Source: Deltaproteobacteria bacterium HGW-Deltaproteobacteria-6
GTDB taxonomy: Bacteria; Desulfobacterota; Syntrophia; Syntrophales; Smithellaceae
DNA: 64,000 bases
Direction of reading: 5' to 3'
Assembly: GCA_002840435.1 (NCBI GenBank)
Contig: PHAT01000003.1
Coordinates: forward strand, 124,001 to 188,000
Shown: positions 34,884 through 44,419 of the stretch, piece by piece
How positions within the stretch are numbered: position 1 is the stretch's first letter
How the letters are laid out: each line of letters opens with the position of its first letter
Notes under the pieces: generated by a model
Told to the model about the DNA's origin: nothing
The model's database searches: none
The model's input: the letters and a program-made list of their open reading frames with translations, nothing else
Program-made: the position numbers and the translations under genes

Positions 34884-35936
34884 TTACGCCATGAAAATTT
34901 TACCCGGATGTTCCATAACGACGTCGCCCACGACGACCGCGTCAGCGATGCCCTTTTCACGCATGGTCTCCACAAGCCGCTGCGCTTTTGCCGCAGGCAG
35001 GCTGAAAAACAAACCGCCCGCCGTCTGCGGATCAAAACAGACATCAAAAATCCAGTCCGGACACGACGGTGATTTTTCGACCTGATGGATGCGGAAATCC
35101 CGGTTGCGATACAGACCGCCGGGAACATAGCCTGTTTCCAGCAGGTCCCGGACACCTTCCAGAATCGGCACTGCGGATGAAAAAATCCGCAGGCCGACGG
35201 CGCTGCCTTCAATTGTTTCACAGGCGTGCCCTAAGAATCCGAATCCGGTAATGTCCGTGCAGGAATGAATATCACCCGCGGCAATCATCAGCTCTGCGGC
35301 TTTTTTGTTGAGCTCGGTCATGCAGGCGATGGATCGGGCAAGGAGCAATTCACCAACCGCATCGGCTTTGAGCGCCGTGCTGATAATGCCCGTGCCCAGC
35401 GGTTTGGTCAGAATCAGTTTGTCGCCGGGCTTTGCGCCGCGATTGAACAGCACGCGATCCGGATGGATCGTGCCGGTTACGGAAAGACCGTACTTGATTT
35501 CATTATCTTCCACACTGTGCCCGCCCATCAGCAGAGCGCCGGCTTCGCGCATTTTATCCAGCCCCCCGCGCAGAACGTCCCGCAGCACCGATTTATCCAT
35601 CGTCTTGATCGGAAAGCAAACGATATTCATCGCGGTCAGGGGCTTGCCGCCCATCGCGTAAACATCATTAAGCGCATTTGCCGCGGCGATCTGCCCGAAG
35701 GTATAGGGATCATCAACCGTCGGCGTAAAAAAATCGACCGTCTGCACCAGCGCGAGGTCGTCGGAAATTTTATACACGCCTGCGTCTTCCGCATGTTCAT
35801 ATCCGGTCAATAAATGAGGATCAGAGATGAGCGGCAGCTCGCTGAGAATGTCGGACAGGTCCCCCGGACCGATCTTACAGGCTCAACCTGCGCTCTGTAC
35901 TGTTTCCGTCAGACGGACAGGTTTTTTTTCTTCCAT
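34884..35936 (-). CDS. selD: Selenide, water dikinase with in-frame UGA (selenocysteine)
   Basis: Makes selenophosphate from selenide and ATP for selenocysteine and seleno-tRNA synthesis. Read through one UGA, the gene has 350 residues. It starts MEEKKPVRLTETVQSAG, then Sec18 (TGA at 35883-35885), then ACKIGPGDL; this matches the catalytic GCGCK block of E. coli SelD, where the first Cys aligns with the UGA. GAGGA precedes the ATG. A naive reading would start at TTG 35810 and lose the catalytic N-terminus. Later motifs are EDAGVYKI, VDFFTPTVDDPYTFGQIAAANALNDVYAMGG (read in parts) and CFDPQTAGGL. A short hairpin lies 12 bases after the UGA. First gene of a three-gene operon. Confidence 0.92.
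35858..35885 (-). promoter_or_regulatory. Sec codon and candidate bacterial SECIS hairpin in selD
   Basis: On the minus strand the UGA (35885-35883) is followed after 12 bases by GGTCC, a GGG loop and GGACC (35870-35858). Bacterial SECIS elements sit in this window, with a short stem and a G-rich apical loop read by SelB. The stem is only 5 bp, so the element is plausible, not proven. Confidence 0.6.
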
Positions 35937-36174
35937 TTTTCCTCGGCCTGAAAATAAAAGTTACACCGCTTCCCAAAAAAACGGCTTCTGATTTTTAGCA
36001 TAGAAGTCAATATTTTCCAACAGGTATTCGGCATCGGCCGCGGCCACCCGTCTCCTGAAGCAAAGACGTATGGACGGCAGGATCTTGCCTGCCGCATTTC
36101 GCCGGTTGTTTTTTTGTTGCTTTATTTGTGCCAATAAGTTTATAAAAAAATGACTAAAAAAAAGGATGAGCAGG

Positions 36175-37560
36175 ATGTCCATCAGGTATTACAGCACCAA
36201 TCGTCATGTGAATAATGTTGCGGGAATTACCCCCTTTACCGGAAATGTTTCCTTTAAAGAAGCCCTGCTTGCTGGTCAGGCGCCGGATGAAGGATTGTTC
36301 GTTCCCGACGCTGTTCCGCAGCTTTCCATGGACGATATGATGGCGCTCCGGGACAAACCTTACTGGCAGGCGGCGCTCATGGTCGCCCGGGCCTTTCTGT
36401 CCGATGAATTTCCGCCCGAGGTGCTCGAAGCAATCTTGAAGGACGCCTACAACTTCCCCGTGCCGCTGGAAGCGGTCTATCCGCGGGCGTTTGTGATGCG
36501 CCTGGATCAGGGCCCCACGGCATCGTTTAAGGATTTTGCCGCAAGAATGATGGCCAGACTGATGAGCCACAGCCGCCCTCACGGAGAAAAGCTCAATATT
36601 CTGGTCGCGACCTCCGGCGACACCGGAAGCGCCGTGGGTGAAGCTTATAAAGGCGTTTCGGGCATTGACGTGACCATTTTATATCCCGCCGGCGAAGTGA
36701 GCCTGATGCAGAAAAAACAGCTCGATACCATCGGCGGCAACGTGCGGGCAATTTGCGTGGATGGAAAATTCGACGACTGCCAAGATCTGGTGAAAGAGGC
36801 TTTTGCCGATGCCGATCTCGCCCGCTTTAATTTATCATCGGCCAATTCGATTAACTTCGGCCGTATTCTGCCGCAGATCGTTTATTACGTTTATGCCTAC
36901 GCCCAACTGGCAGGGGCCGGTGAAGAAGTTGTTTTTTCCGTTCCCTCCGGCAATTTCGGAGACGCCCTGGGTTGTGAATATGCCCGCCGGATGGGAATGC
37001 CTCTGGCGAAACTTGTCATGCCCACCAATGAAAATGATGAATTCCCGGCCTTTCTCGCAACAGGCAAATATTCAAAAGTGTCGCCGTCGCGGGCCTGCAT
37101 TTCCAACGCCATGAATGTGGGGCACCCCAGCAACCTGGCGCGCTTCTTTGAATTATACGGAGGCACCGTCGACCGCGCAGGCTGTGTCCACCGCTATCCT
37201 GATCTGGAGGAGATGCGCCGCCGCATTTTCTCCGTGAGCGTCACCGACGAACAAACCCGCCGGACGATTAAAAGCATTTATGACCGCTACCATGTCATTC
37301 TGGAACAGCACGGCGCCGTGGGTTGGGCGGGACTGGAAGCCTACCGGGAAAAAACCGGCGATTCCAAGCTGGCCATCTGCCTGGAAACCGCCCATCCCGC
37401 CAAGTTTCCGGAAGAGATCAAAAGCCTTCTGGGCATTGACCCCGAACTTCCGGAGAGCATGAAAGACCTGATGCATCGCGAAGGCAGCGCGGTCGGCATG
37501 TCCAAAGACTTCGCGGCATTTAAAAAGTATCTTCAGAATAGTCTAAAAATAAAAGACTAG
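36175..37560 (+). CDS. thrC: Threonine synthase
   Basis: A 461-residue PLP enzyme converting O-phosphohomoserine to threonine. The PLP lysine is in PTASFKDFAARMM (about residue 118); ATSGDTGSAV (about 143-152) binds phosphate; SVPSGNFGDALGC is near 260. The length fits the fungal/E. coli-type ThrC rather than the shorter plant type. Two ATGs are close; 36175 is preferred since AGGA lies 8 bases upstream, while 36166 has no spacing from it. Transcribed alone; the gap from selD upstream holds no gene. Confidence 0.93.
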   Translation: MSIRYYSTNRHVNNVAGITPFTGNVSFKEALLAGQAPDEGLFVPDAVPQLSMDDMMALRDKPYWQAALMVARAFLSDEFPPEVLEAILKDAYNFPVPLEAVYPRAFVMRLDQGPTASFKDFAARMMARLMSHSRPHGEKLNILVATSGDTGSAVGEAYKGVSGIDVTILYPAGEVSLMQKKQLDTIGGNVRAICVDGKFDDCQDLVKEAFADADLARFNLSSANSINFGRILPQIVYYVYAYAQLAGAGEEVVFSVPSGNFGDALGCEYARRMGMPLAKLVMPTNENDEFPAFLATGKYSKVSPSRACISNAMNVGHPSNLARFFELYGGTVDRAGCVHRYPDLEEMRRRIFSVSVTDEQTRRTIKSIYDRYHVILEQHGAVGWAGLEAYREKTGDSKLAICLETAHPAKFPEEIKSLLGIDPELPESMKDLMHREGSAVGMSKDFAAFKKYLQNSLKIKD

Positions 37561-37771
37561 CGCAAAACAACGCCGTCAGCCGATCAAACAGCCTGGCCGA
37601 GCGGGATTGAGAAAATGGCCGTAATGATTTAAAGAATAGTTGCTGCTTTGTTTTTCGTCTTTGGGGCGCAATATCCACGGTCTCCCTTTATTTCAGATAA
37701 GGAAAAAATGTCTTTCTGAATAACCGGAGCATGATGTTTTCCTTTATACTCAGACATTGAGGGTGAACTTT

Positions 37772-38545
37772 ATGATGAAAGAAGAAATTTCCTATTCCGA
37801 AGAAAACGAATTCTGGCAAACGGCGCTGGAACAGGATTTGTTTCCGGGTGATCTGGTGGCTGAGATTGGTCTCTTCTTCCTGGGCGCGCCTTACAAGGCA
37901 GCCACACTGGAGACGACGGGCAGGGAAAAACTTGTCGTCAACCTTGATGAATTTGATTGCACAACGTTTGTGGAAACGGTTCTGGCGATTGCCCGAAGCA
38001 CCGCCAACGGGAAATTATCGCCTTCTGAATTCCAGAAAAACGTCAAGCTCATCCGCTACCGTCAGGGGAAAATCGATGGTTACGCATCCCGCCTCCATTA
38101 CTTTACTGACTGGCTTGCCGATAATGAAAAGAAAAAAGTATTGAAAAATGTCTCACGCCTTCTGGGCGGAGCGCCCCGGCGCAAAAAAATCACCTTCATG
38201 ACCGATCATCGTGAATTGTATGCCGGCTTGAAAAGTGAAGCCGAACTGAGTAAAATGCTGCTGGTGGAAAAAAAGCTTTCCCGCAAAGTTTTTCACATCA
38301 TTGCCAAAGGCCAGGCCAGCCGCAGACTGACGGGGATTCGGCAGGGCGACATCATTGCCTTCGCGACGGACCAGGAGGGGCTGGACGTCGCGCATGCCGG
38401 TTTTGCCGTGCGTAAGGGCAGAGTGCTGCATTTGCTGCATGCATCAAGCAAGGAGGGTGCAGTCGTCATCTCCGGACAGACCCTGCCCGCGTATCTGAAA
38501 TCAAACAAAAATTTTACCGGCATCCTGATTGCGCGTTTCACTTAA
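37772..38545 (+). CDS. DUF1460 (N-acetylmuramoyl-L-alanine amidase-like) protein
   Basis: A 257-residue protein. The DUF1460 catalytic block LDEFDCTTFVETVLA (nucleophile Cys, about residue 65) and the later VAHAGFAVRKGRVLHLLHASS (His, about residue 215) form the papain-like Cys/His pair used in NlpC/P60-like cell-wall amidases. No obvious signal peptide, which is odd for a peptidoglycan hydrolase. The start was taken at ATG 37772 after GAGGG; an upstream TTG is disfavoured. It is 28 bp before the RND operon. Confidence 0.78.
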   Translation: MMKEEISYSEENEFWQTALEQDLFPGDLVAEIGLFFLGAPYKAATLETTGREKLVVNLDEFDCTTFVETVLAIARSTANGKLSPSEFQKNVKLIRYRQGKIDGYASRLHYFTDWLADNEKKKVLKNVSRLLGGAPRRKKITFMTDHRELYAGLKSEAELSKMLLVEKKLSRKVFHIIAKGQASRRLTGIRQGDIIAFATDQEGLDVAHAGFAVRKGRVLHLLHASSKEGAVVISGQTLPAYLKSNKNFTGILIARFT

Positions 38546-38573
38546 CATGCTTCGTTGATAAAGAGTCAAAGAC

Positions 38574-40064
38574 ATGAACATATATGGCCAGCGTCTGATT
38601 TTGTTTTTCATCGCCCTCTCCATCTCCATCCCGACCGGTTGCACCGTGGGTCCCGATTTTATAAAGCCTGATCCGGCAGCGCCCGATCGCTATACGGAAG
38701 CACCCCTGCCGCTACAAACGGTTGCCGCCGCCTCTCAAACCGGCGATGCACAGCATTTTATCTTTGCCCGGGAGTTGCCCGCCCAGTGGTGGAAGCTGTT
38801 CGGCTCATCCGAGCTTGATGCCCTGATCAAAAAGGGCCTTGAAAAAAATCCGTCGCTTGCCGCGGCCCAGGCGGCGCTGCGCAAATCCGAAGAGGATCTG
38901 CGTGCGATACAGGGATCGACTTTGTTTCCGGCCGTGAACGCCAATCTCCAGGCCACAAGGCAGCGGACGTCCGGCAATGTGAATCAGGAAGCAAGCAGCA
39001 CCTATAACCTCTACAACACATCCGTCGGCGTTTCCTACACGCTGGATATTTTCGGCGGCGGACGGCGTCAGATTGAATCGTATCAGGCCCAGGCCGACTA
39101 TCAGCGCTTCATTTTTGAAGCGACATATCTGACCCTGACTGCCAACATCGTGACAACGGCGATTCAGGAAGCATCGCTCAGGGCGCAGCTTGCCGCAACC
39201 CGGGAAATCATTACGGCCGAAGAAAAACTGCTTGATTTACTGGGCAGGCAATTTGAACTGGGCGCCGTGGCCAAAGCGGCTGTGCTGGCTCAGGAAACGC
39301 AGGTGGCCGTGACGCGCGCGGGACTGCCGCCTCTGGAAAAGCAACGGGGTACGACCCGGCACGCGCTGGCCGTATTAGTCGGAAGTTTCCCCGGCGAGGG
39401 GGGGCTCCCCCGCTTCAACCTGGATTCCCTTCAGCTGCCGAAAGACCTGCCCGTGAGTCTGCCGTCGGACCTGGCGCGCCGGCGGCCGGACATTCAGGCC
39501 TCCGAATCGCTACTGCATCAGGCAAGCGCTGCGGTGGGCGTGGCAACGGCCAATATGTATCCGCAAATCACCCTCTCCGCCAGTTATGGATTTCAGGCAA
39601 CCGGCACGGATATTCTTTTTAACGGACAGAGCGTGGCCTGGAGCCTGGGCGCGGGGCTTTTGCAGCCCATTTTCCGCGGCGGGGAGCTTGCCGCGAAGCG
39701 AAGAAGCGCCATGGCCGCTTATGATCAGGCGGCGGCAAAATACCGCGAGACCGTCCTGAAGGCCTTTCAGGAAGTGGCAGATGCCCTGCACGCGCTCGAA
39801 ACAGACGCCCGAACCCTGCAGGCGCAGACCGACGCCCGGACGGCGGCCGGGGCGGCGCTCACCCTGATTGAAAAACAGTATAAGCTGGGGGCGGTAAGCT
39901 TTTCAGCGCTTTTAATCGCCCAGCGCGATTACCAGAAAGCCTCCATCAGCGTCGTTACCGCACGGGCCCAGAGGCACTCGGATACCGCCGCGCTTTTCCA
40001 GTCGCTGGGGGGCGGCTGGTGGAGCCGTTCGCAGGCATCAGGCGGAGAGTTGAAGAAACAGTAA
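38574..40064 (+). CDS. RND efflux outer-membrane lipoprotein (OprM/NodT family)
   Basis: The 496-residue TolC-type channel of a tripartite pump. It has a signal peptide and lipobox (TGCTVGPDF, Cys near residue 23), the WWKLFGSSELDALI entry block, and two repeats of coiled coil and beta-barrel ending in ALFQSLGGGWW. LGAVAKAAVLAQETQVA and LGAVSFSALLIAQRDYQKA (read in parts) are the paired OEP repeats. First gene of the pump operon, 18 bp before the adaptor gene. Substrate unknown. Confidence 0.92.
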   Translation: MNIYGQRLILFFIALSISIPTGCTVGPDFIKPDPAAPDRYTEAPLPLQTVAAASQTGDAQHFIFARELPAQWWKLFGSSELDALIKKGLEKNPSLAAAQAALRKSEEDLRAIQGSTLFPAVNANLQATRQRTSGNVNQEASSTYNLYNTSVGVSYTLDIFGGGRRQIESYQAQADYQRFIFEATYLTLTANIVTTAIQEASLRAQLAATREIITAEEKLLDLLGRQFELGAVAKAAVLAQETQVAVTRAGLPPLEKQRGTTRHALAVLVGSFPGEGGLPRFNLDSLQLPKDLPVSLPSDLARRRPDIQASESLLHQASAAVGVATANMYPQITLSASYGFQATGTDILFNGQSVAWSLGAGLLQPIFRGGELAAKRRSAMAAYDQAAAKYRETVLKAFQEVADALHALETDARTLQAQTDARTAAGAALTLIEKQYKLGAVSFSALLIAQRDYQKASISVVTARAQRHSDTAALFQSLGGGWWSRSQASGGELKKQ

Positions 40065-40082
40065 CGAATGAGGTGACACAGA

Positions 40083-41213
40083 ATGACTAAAAAAATGATC
40101 ATCATGCTGGTTTCGGTCGGCGTGATTTTCGGCGGGGTTTTCGGGTACCAGGCATTTCAATCCTACATGATGAAAAAGTATATGTCGGCGGGCGGCGATC
40201 CGGAAGTCACGGTCTCCACGGCGGTCGCCTCCATGCAGGACTGGCAGCCGCAGATCTCGGCTACGGGCAGCCTGCGGGCCGTGCGCGGCGTCGACATGGC
40301 CGCGGAAGTGGCCGGTCTGGTTCAAAGCGTTCATATAAAATCGGGAGAACAGGTCAAGGCCGGTCAACTGCTGGTGCAGATCAATGCTGACGCCGACACC
40401 GCTCAATTACAGACGCTCACGGCAGCCCGCGACCTGTCGAAAACCGTCTATGAACGGAACAAAAAGCAGTTTCTTGCCGAGGCCGTCAGTCAGGCGTCGC
40501 TGGATGCAGACGCGGCGGATCTGAAAGTCAAGCAGGCGCAGGTGGCCCAGCAGGAAGCCCAACTGGTTAAAAAGACCATCCGCGCGCCTTTCGCCGGCCG
40601 TCTGGGCATCAGCGTGATCAATCCCGGTCAGTATCTGAATGCGGGAGACAAGATCGTGACGCTCCAGGCGCTCGATTCGATTTACATTGATTTTTATCTG
40701 CCGCAGCAGGAGCTTTCCCGTCTGGCCGCAGGGCAGACGATTGTGGCCGTAACCGATACGTATCCGAATAAAAAATTCAACGGCAGAATTTCCGCCATCA
40801 GCCCGAAGGTTGATCGTGAGACGCGCAATGTCCAGATTGAAGCCATTGTGGCCAATCCCCGTCATGAACTGCTTCCGGGGATGTACGCGACGGTCAAAAT
40901 TCAGGCGGGAAAAACAGGCCGCTATCTGACGATCCCCCGGACTGCCGTAACCTTCAATCCTTACGGTGAAACGGTTTATATCGTGGAAACCAAAGGCAGG
41001 ACGAAAGACGGCAAACCATCGCTTGCCGTCCGGCAGAGCTTCATCACGCTGGGACCGGCGAGAGGCGACCAGGTGGCCATCCTCAAAGGCGTCCAGGAAG
41101 GCGACCAGGTGGTTACCGCAGGACAACTCAAACTCAGAAGCGGCAGTCCCGTCGTTATCAACAACGCCGTCCAGCCGCAAAACGACGCCCGGCCGGAACC
41201 CAAAGATCCTTAA
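40083..41213 (+). CDS. RND efflux periplasmic adaptor (MFP family)
   Basis: A 376-residue AcrA/MexA-like adaptor with an N-terminal membrane segment. The biotinyl-lipoyl half-motifs are GSLRAVRGVDMAAEVAGLV and IRAPFAGRLGISVINPGQYL (read in parts), with a short helical hairpin between them, then the beta-barrel and membrane-proximal domains (LDSIYIDFYLPQQEL ... GMYATVKI). Sits 18 bp after the channel gene and 16 bp before the transporter gene. It joins the pump to the channel. Confidence 0.93.
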   Translation: MTKKMIIMLVSVGVIFGGVFGYQAFQSYMMKKYMSAGGDPEVTVSTAVASMQDWQPQISATGSLRAVRGVDMAAEVAGLVQSVHIKSGEQVKAGQLLVQINADADTAQLQTLTAARDLSKTVYERNKKQFLAEAVSQASLDADAADLKVKQAQVAQQEAQLVKKTIRAPFAGRLGISVINPGQYLNAGDKIVTLQALDSIYIDFYLPQQELSRLAAGQTIVAVTDTYPNKKFNGRISAISPKVDRETRNVQIEAIVANPRHELLPGMYATVKIQAGKTGRYLTIPRTAVTFNPYGETVYIVETKGRTKDGKPSLAVRQSFITLGPARGDQVAILKGVQEGDQVVTAGQLKLRSGSPVVINNAVQPQNDARPEPKDP

Positions 41214-41229
41214 TGGAGAAGCCGCCTTT

Positions 41230-44200
41230 ATGAAATTTACCGATCTCTTCATCAAGCGCCCCGTTCTGGCCACCGTGTTGAGCCTCCTGATTCTGGTGCT
41301 GGGGCTCCGCTCTATTAGCCTGCTGCCCGTTCGCGAGTACCCCCAGACACAGAATGCGGTCGTTAAAGTCACAACCGTCTATACCGGGGCCGACCCGGAA
41401 CTGGTTTCCGGTTTTATCACCACGCCGCTCGAGAACTCCATCGCCCAGGCCAACGGGATTAACTATCTGACCTCGACCAGCACACAAGGCATGAGCACCA
41501 TCACGGCCAACATGCGCCTCAATTATGATGCCAATGTGGCGCTTTCCGAAATCAACACCAAGATCAACGCCGTGCTCAACCAGCTGCCCAAGGCCGCTCA
41601 GCAGCCGGTCATTACGATCTCCACCGGCGAAAATATCGGTTCCATGATCTTCGGTTTTTACAGCAAAGATATGCCCCCGAACAGCATCACGGACTATCTG
41701 ATCCGGGTGGTGCAGCCCAAGCTCCAGGCCGTGGAAGGCGTGCAGACGGCCGAAATTCTGGGCAAGCAGGAGTACGCGCTCAGAGCCTGGCTTGATCCGG
41801 ATAAGATGGCGGCGTACGGGTTGACGGCCACGGATGTGACGAATGCCCTGACCGCTAATAATTTTATTGCGGCGCTGGGCCGGACCCAGGGGCAAATGGT
41901 CACGGTGGATCTGACGGCGGCGACGGGCCTGCATACGGTTGCGGAATTCCGCAAACTGGTGATCAAATCCGTAAACGGCGCGATTATCCGCATGGAAGAT
42001 GTCGCCCATGTCACCCTCGGCGCGGACAGTTACGATATGACCGTACGTTTCGACGGCAAAGCCGCCGTGTTCATGAGCATCAAGGTGGCGCCCAATGCCA
42101 ACCTGCTTTCGGTGTGCGACAGAGTCGCGGAAACTTTTCCTGCCGTGGCCTCGCAGTTGCCGAAAGGGCTGGAAGGCAAAATCGTTTATGACGCAACCGA
42201 TTACGTGGACAGTTCTATTAAAGAAGTTGTCGAAACACTGATTCAGGCTCTGCTGATTGTGACATTGGTGATTTTTCTGTCTCTGGGATCCGTTCGTTCC
42301 GTGCTGATCCCCACGGTGGCCATTCCCCTGTCGCTTGTCGGCACGTTTGTCATCATGGCGGCTCTGGGGTACACGATCAATCTAATGACGCTTTTGGCCC
42401 TGGTTCTGGCCATCGGTCTGGTGGTGGACGATGCCATCATTGTGGTGGAAAATGTGCAACGGCACATGGAGGAAGGCGCGGGGCTTTTGCAGGCGGCAGT
42501 GATGGGGGCCCGGGAACTGGCCGGTCCGATCATCGCCATGACGGTGGTGCTTATTGCCGTGTATCTGCCCATTGGTTTTATGGGCGGTCTCACCGGCGCG
42601 CTCTTTACCGAGTTTGCCTACACCCTGGCGGGCGCCGTGTTCGTGTCGGCCGTTGTCGCGCTCACCCTCTCCCCGATGATGTGTTCGCGCTTTCTGAAAG
42701 CTCCCGTTCCGGGTGAGCATCATCGTTTTACGGAATTTATCGACCGGCAGTTTAACCGGCTGCGCAGCTTTTATACCCGGCTCCTGCGGGGCGCGCTGGG
42801 GGCCATGCCCGTTGTAATGGTTTTTGCGGCCATCATTCTCGCCAGCAATTATTTCCTGTTTGCCAATTCCAAAAGTGAACTGGCGCCGCAGGATGACCAG
42901 GGTTTTCTGATGGGCATGCTTACCGCCGCTCCGGACGCCACGCTTCAACAGACACAACTCTATTCCCTTCAGTTGTACGACCTGCTGAAAGATATTCCGG
43001 AAATCGATCACCTGTTTCAGGTCGAGGGATTCACCGGCCTCAATTCAGGATTCACCGGCGTCGTGCTGAAACCGTGGGATAAACGCCAGCGCACCATCAA
43101 AGAACTTCAACCGGAAATGCAAAACCGGATGGGCAGGATAGCCGGCGGCAACGGGGTGATCTTTCCGCCGCCGCCCCTGCCCGGCTCTGGTGAAGGGTTG
43201 CCGGTGCAGTTTGTCATCGGCACGACCGATTCTTTCACCCGACTCGACGAAGTCTCGCAGGCCTTTCTGCAGGAAGCGCAAAAAAGCGGCTTGTTCATGT
43301 ATGTGGATACTGATCTGAAAATCAACAAACCTCAGACAACGCTGGAGGTGGACCGGGACAAGGCGGCACAGATGGGACTTACCATGCAGGATGTCGGCGC
43401 GGCAATGGCATCCATGCTGGGGGGCGGCTACGTGAATTATTTCAGCATGTCCGGCCGTTCCTATAAAGTCATCCCGCAGGTCAGGCAAAGCGAAAGGCTC
43501 ACGGAAGACCAGTTGATGAATTACCAGATCAAGACCGCCTCAGGCGCATCCATTCCCGTGTCCACCTTTGCCACGCTCAAGACCACGGTGGTGCCCGCAT
43601 CCATCAACCATTTCCAGCAGCTCAACTCTTCCACCATCTCCGGCATTCTGACCCCCGGCATTACGCTGGGACAGGCGCTTACCGAGCTCAAGACCATAGC
43701 CGGCCGTGTGCTTCCCGAAGGCTACAGCGTCGATTATGCCGGAGAGTCGCGGCAGTATATCAAGGAATCAAGCGCCCTGCTGGTGACCTTCGCTTTCGCG
43801 ATGATCATTATTTTCCTGTGCCTTGCCGCTCTTTTTGAAAGCTTTCGCGACCCGGTTATCGTGCTTGTTTCCGTACCCATGTCCATCTGCGGGGCATTAA
43901 TCTTCATCAGCCTCGGCATCGGCGACGCCAGCCTCAATATTTATACCCAGGTCGGCCTGGTGACGCTCATCGGGCTCATCAGCAAGCACGGCATCCTCAT
44001 CGTGCAATTCGCCAATGACCTGCAGCGCGAAGGAAAAACAAAGCGTGAAGCCATTGAACTTGCCGCGGCAACCCGACTGCGGCCGATCCTGATGACTACG
44101 GCCGCCATGGTGCTGGGCGTGATGCCGCTGGTGATGGCCACAGGCGCCGGCGCGGCGGGACGTTACAACATGGGTCTGGTCATCACCACCGGCATTGCCA

Positions 44201-44295
44201 TTGGCACGCTGTTTACCCTGTTTGTTGTTCCGGCCATGTATTTACTCATGGCCCACAATCATCAGCAGAAAGCTGACCCGGAAAAAACGGCCTGA
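41230..44295 (+). CDS. RND efflux inner-membrane transporter (HAE1-like)
   Basis: A 1021-residue proton-driven pump of the AcrB type. The start at 41230 (MKFTDLFIKRPVLATVLSLL) is chosen over an upstream open frame because GGAG lies 12 bases before and the RND N-terminus begins here. It has twelve spans, two large periplasmic loops, the proton-relay motif LVVDDAIIVVENVQRHME near residue 400, and GLISKHGILIVQFANDL and RLRPILMTTAAMVLGVMPL (read in parts) in the second half. LAPQDDQGFLMG is a porter-domain signature. It ends the operon. Multidrug type is likely; substrates cannot be told. Confidence 0.95.
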   Translation: MKFTDLFIKRPVLATVLSLLILVLGLRSISLLPVREYPQTQNAVVKVTTVYTGADPELVSGFITTPLENSIAQANGINYLTSTSTQGMSTITANMRLNYDANVALSEINTKINAVLNQLPKAAQQPVITISTGENIGSMIFGFYSKDMPPNSITDYLIRVVQPKLQAVEGVQTAEILGKQEYALRAWLDPDKMAAYGLTATDVTNALTANNFIAALGRTQGQMVTVDLTAATGLHTVAEFRKLVIKSVNGAIIRMEDVAHVTLGADSYDMTVRFDGKAAVFMSIKVAPNANLLSVCDRVAETFPAVASQLPKGLEGKIVYDATDYVDSSIKEVVETLIQALLIVTLVIFLSLGSVRSVLIPTVAIPLSLVGTFVIMAALGYTINLMTLLALVLAIGLVVDDAIIVVENVQRHMEEGAGLLQAAVMGARELAGPIIAMTVVLIAVYLPIGFMGGLTGALFTEFAYTLAGAVFVSAVVALTLSPMMCSRFLKAPVPGEHHRFTEFIDRQFNRLRSFYTRLLRGALGAMPVVMVFAAIILASNYFLFANSKSELAPQDDQGFLMGMLTAAPDATLQQTQLYSLQLYDLLKDIPEIDHLFQVEGFTGLNSGFTGVVLKPWDKRQRTIKELQPEMQNRMGRIAGGNGVIFPPPPLPGSGEGLPVQFVIGTTDSFTRLDEVSQAFLQEAQKSGLFMYVDTDLKINKPQTTLEVDRDKAAQMGLTMQDVGAAMASMLGGGYVNYFSMSGRSYKVIPQVRQSERLTEDQLMNYQIKTASGASIPVSTFATLKTTVVPASINHFQQLNSSTISGILTPGITLGQALTELKTIAGRVLPEGYSVDYAGESRQYIKESSALLVTFAFAMIIIFLCLAALFESFRDPVIVLVSVPMSICGALIFISLGIGDASLNIYTQVGLVTLIGLISKHGILIVQFANDLQREGKTKREAIELAAATRLRPILMTTAAMVLGVMPLVMATGAGAAGRYNMGLVITTGIAIGTLFTLFVVPAMYLLMAHNHQQKADPEKTA

Positions 44296-44320
44296 ATGTG
44301 CGCTGGTTTTTTTACGATTT

Positions 44321-44336
44321 CAGAAATATATTTCTG
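44321..44336. repeat. 16-bp perfect palindrome between convergent genes
   Basis: CAGAAATATATTTCTG reads the same on both strands. It is 26 bp after the RND stop and before the converging phytochelatin-synthase stop. Upstream are eight T, downstream a run of A further on. It may be a weak terminator or a protein site; no stronger claim is possible. Confidence 0.35.
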
Positions 44337-44419
44337 CGTGCCGATAATTAAAAAAATCATCGACAAGCTCGATTTGCGGCATCGTGACAAGCCCCCCACC
44401 GGCCCATGGCAAAGATCCG

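Noticed and set aside
34884-35810. selD read as a 308-aa protein from TTG 35810
   Set aside because: It lacks the catalytic N-terminus; the frame continues upstream through a UGA that aligns with the active-site Cys to a good ATG.
40407-41372. 321-codon minus-strand open frame opposite the RND adaptor
   Set aside because: Shadow of the adaptor and transporter genes; no start signal.
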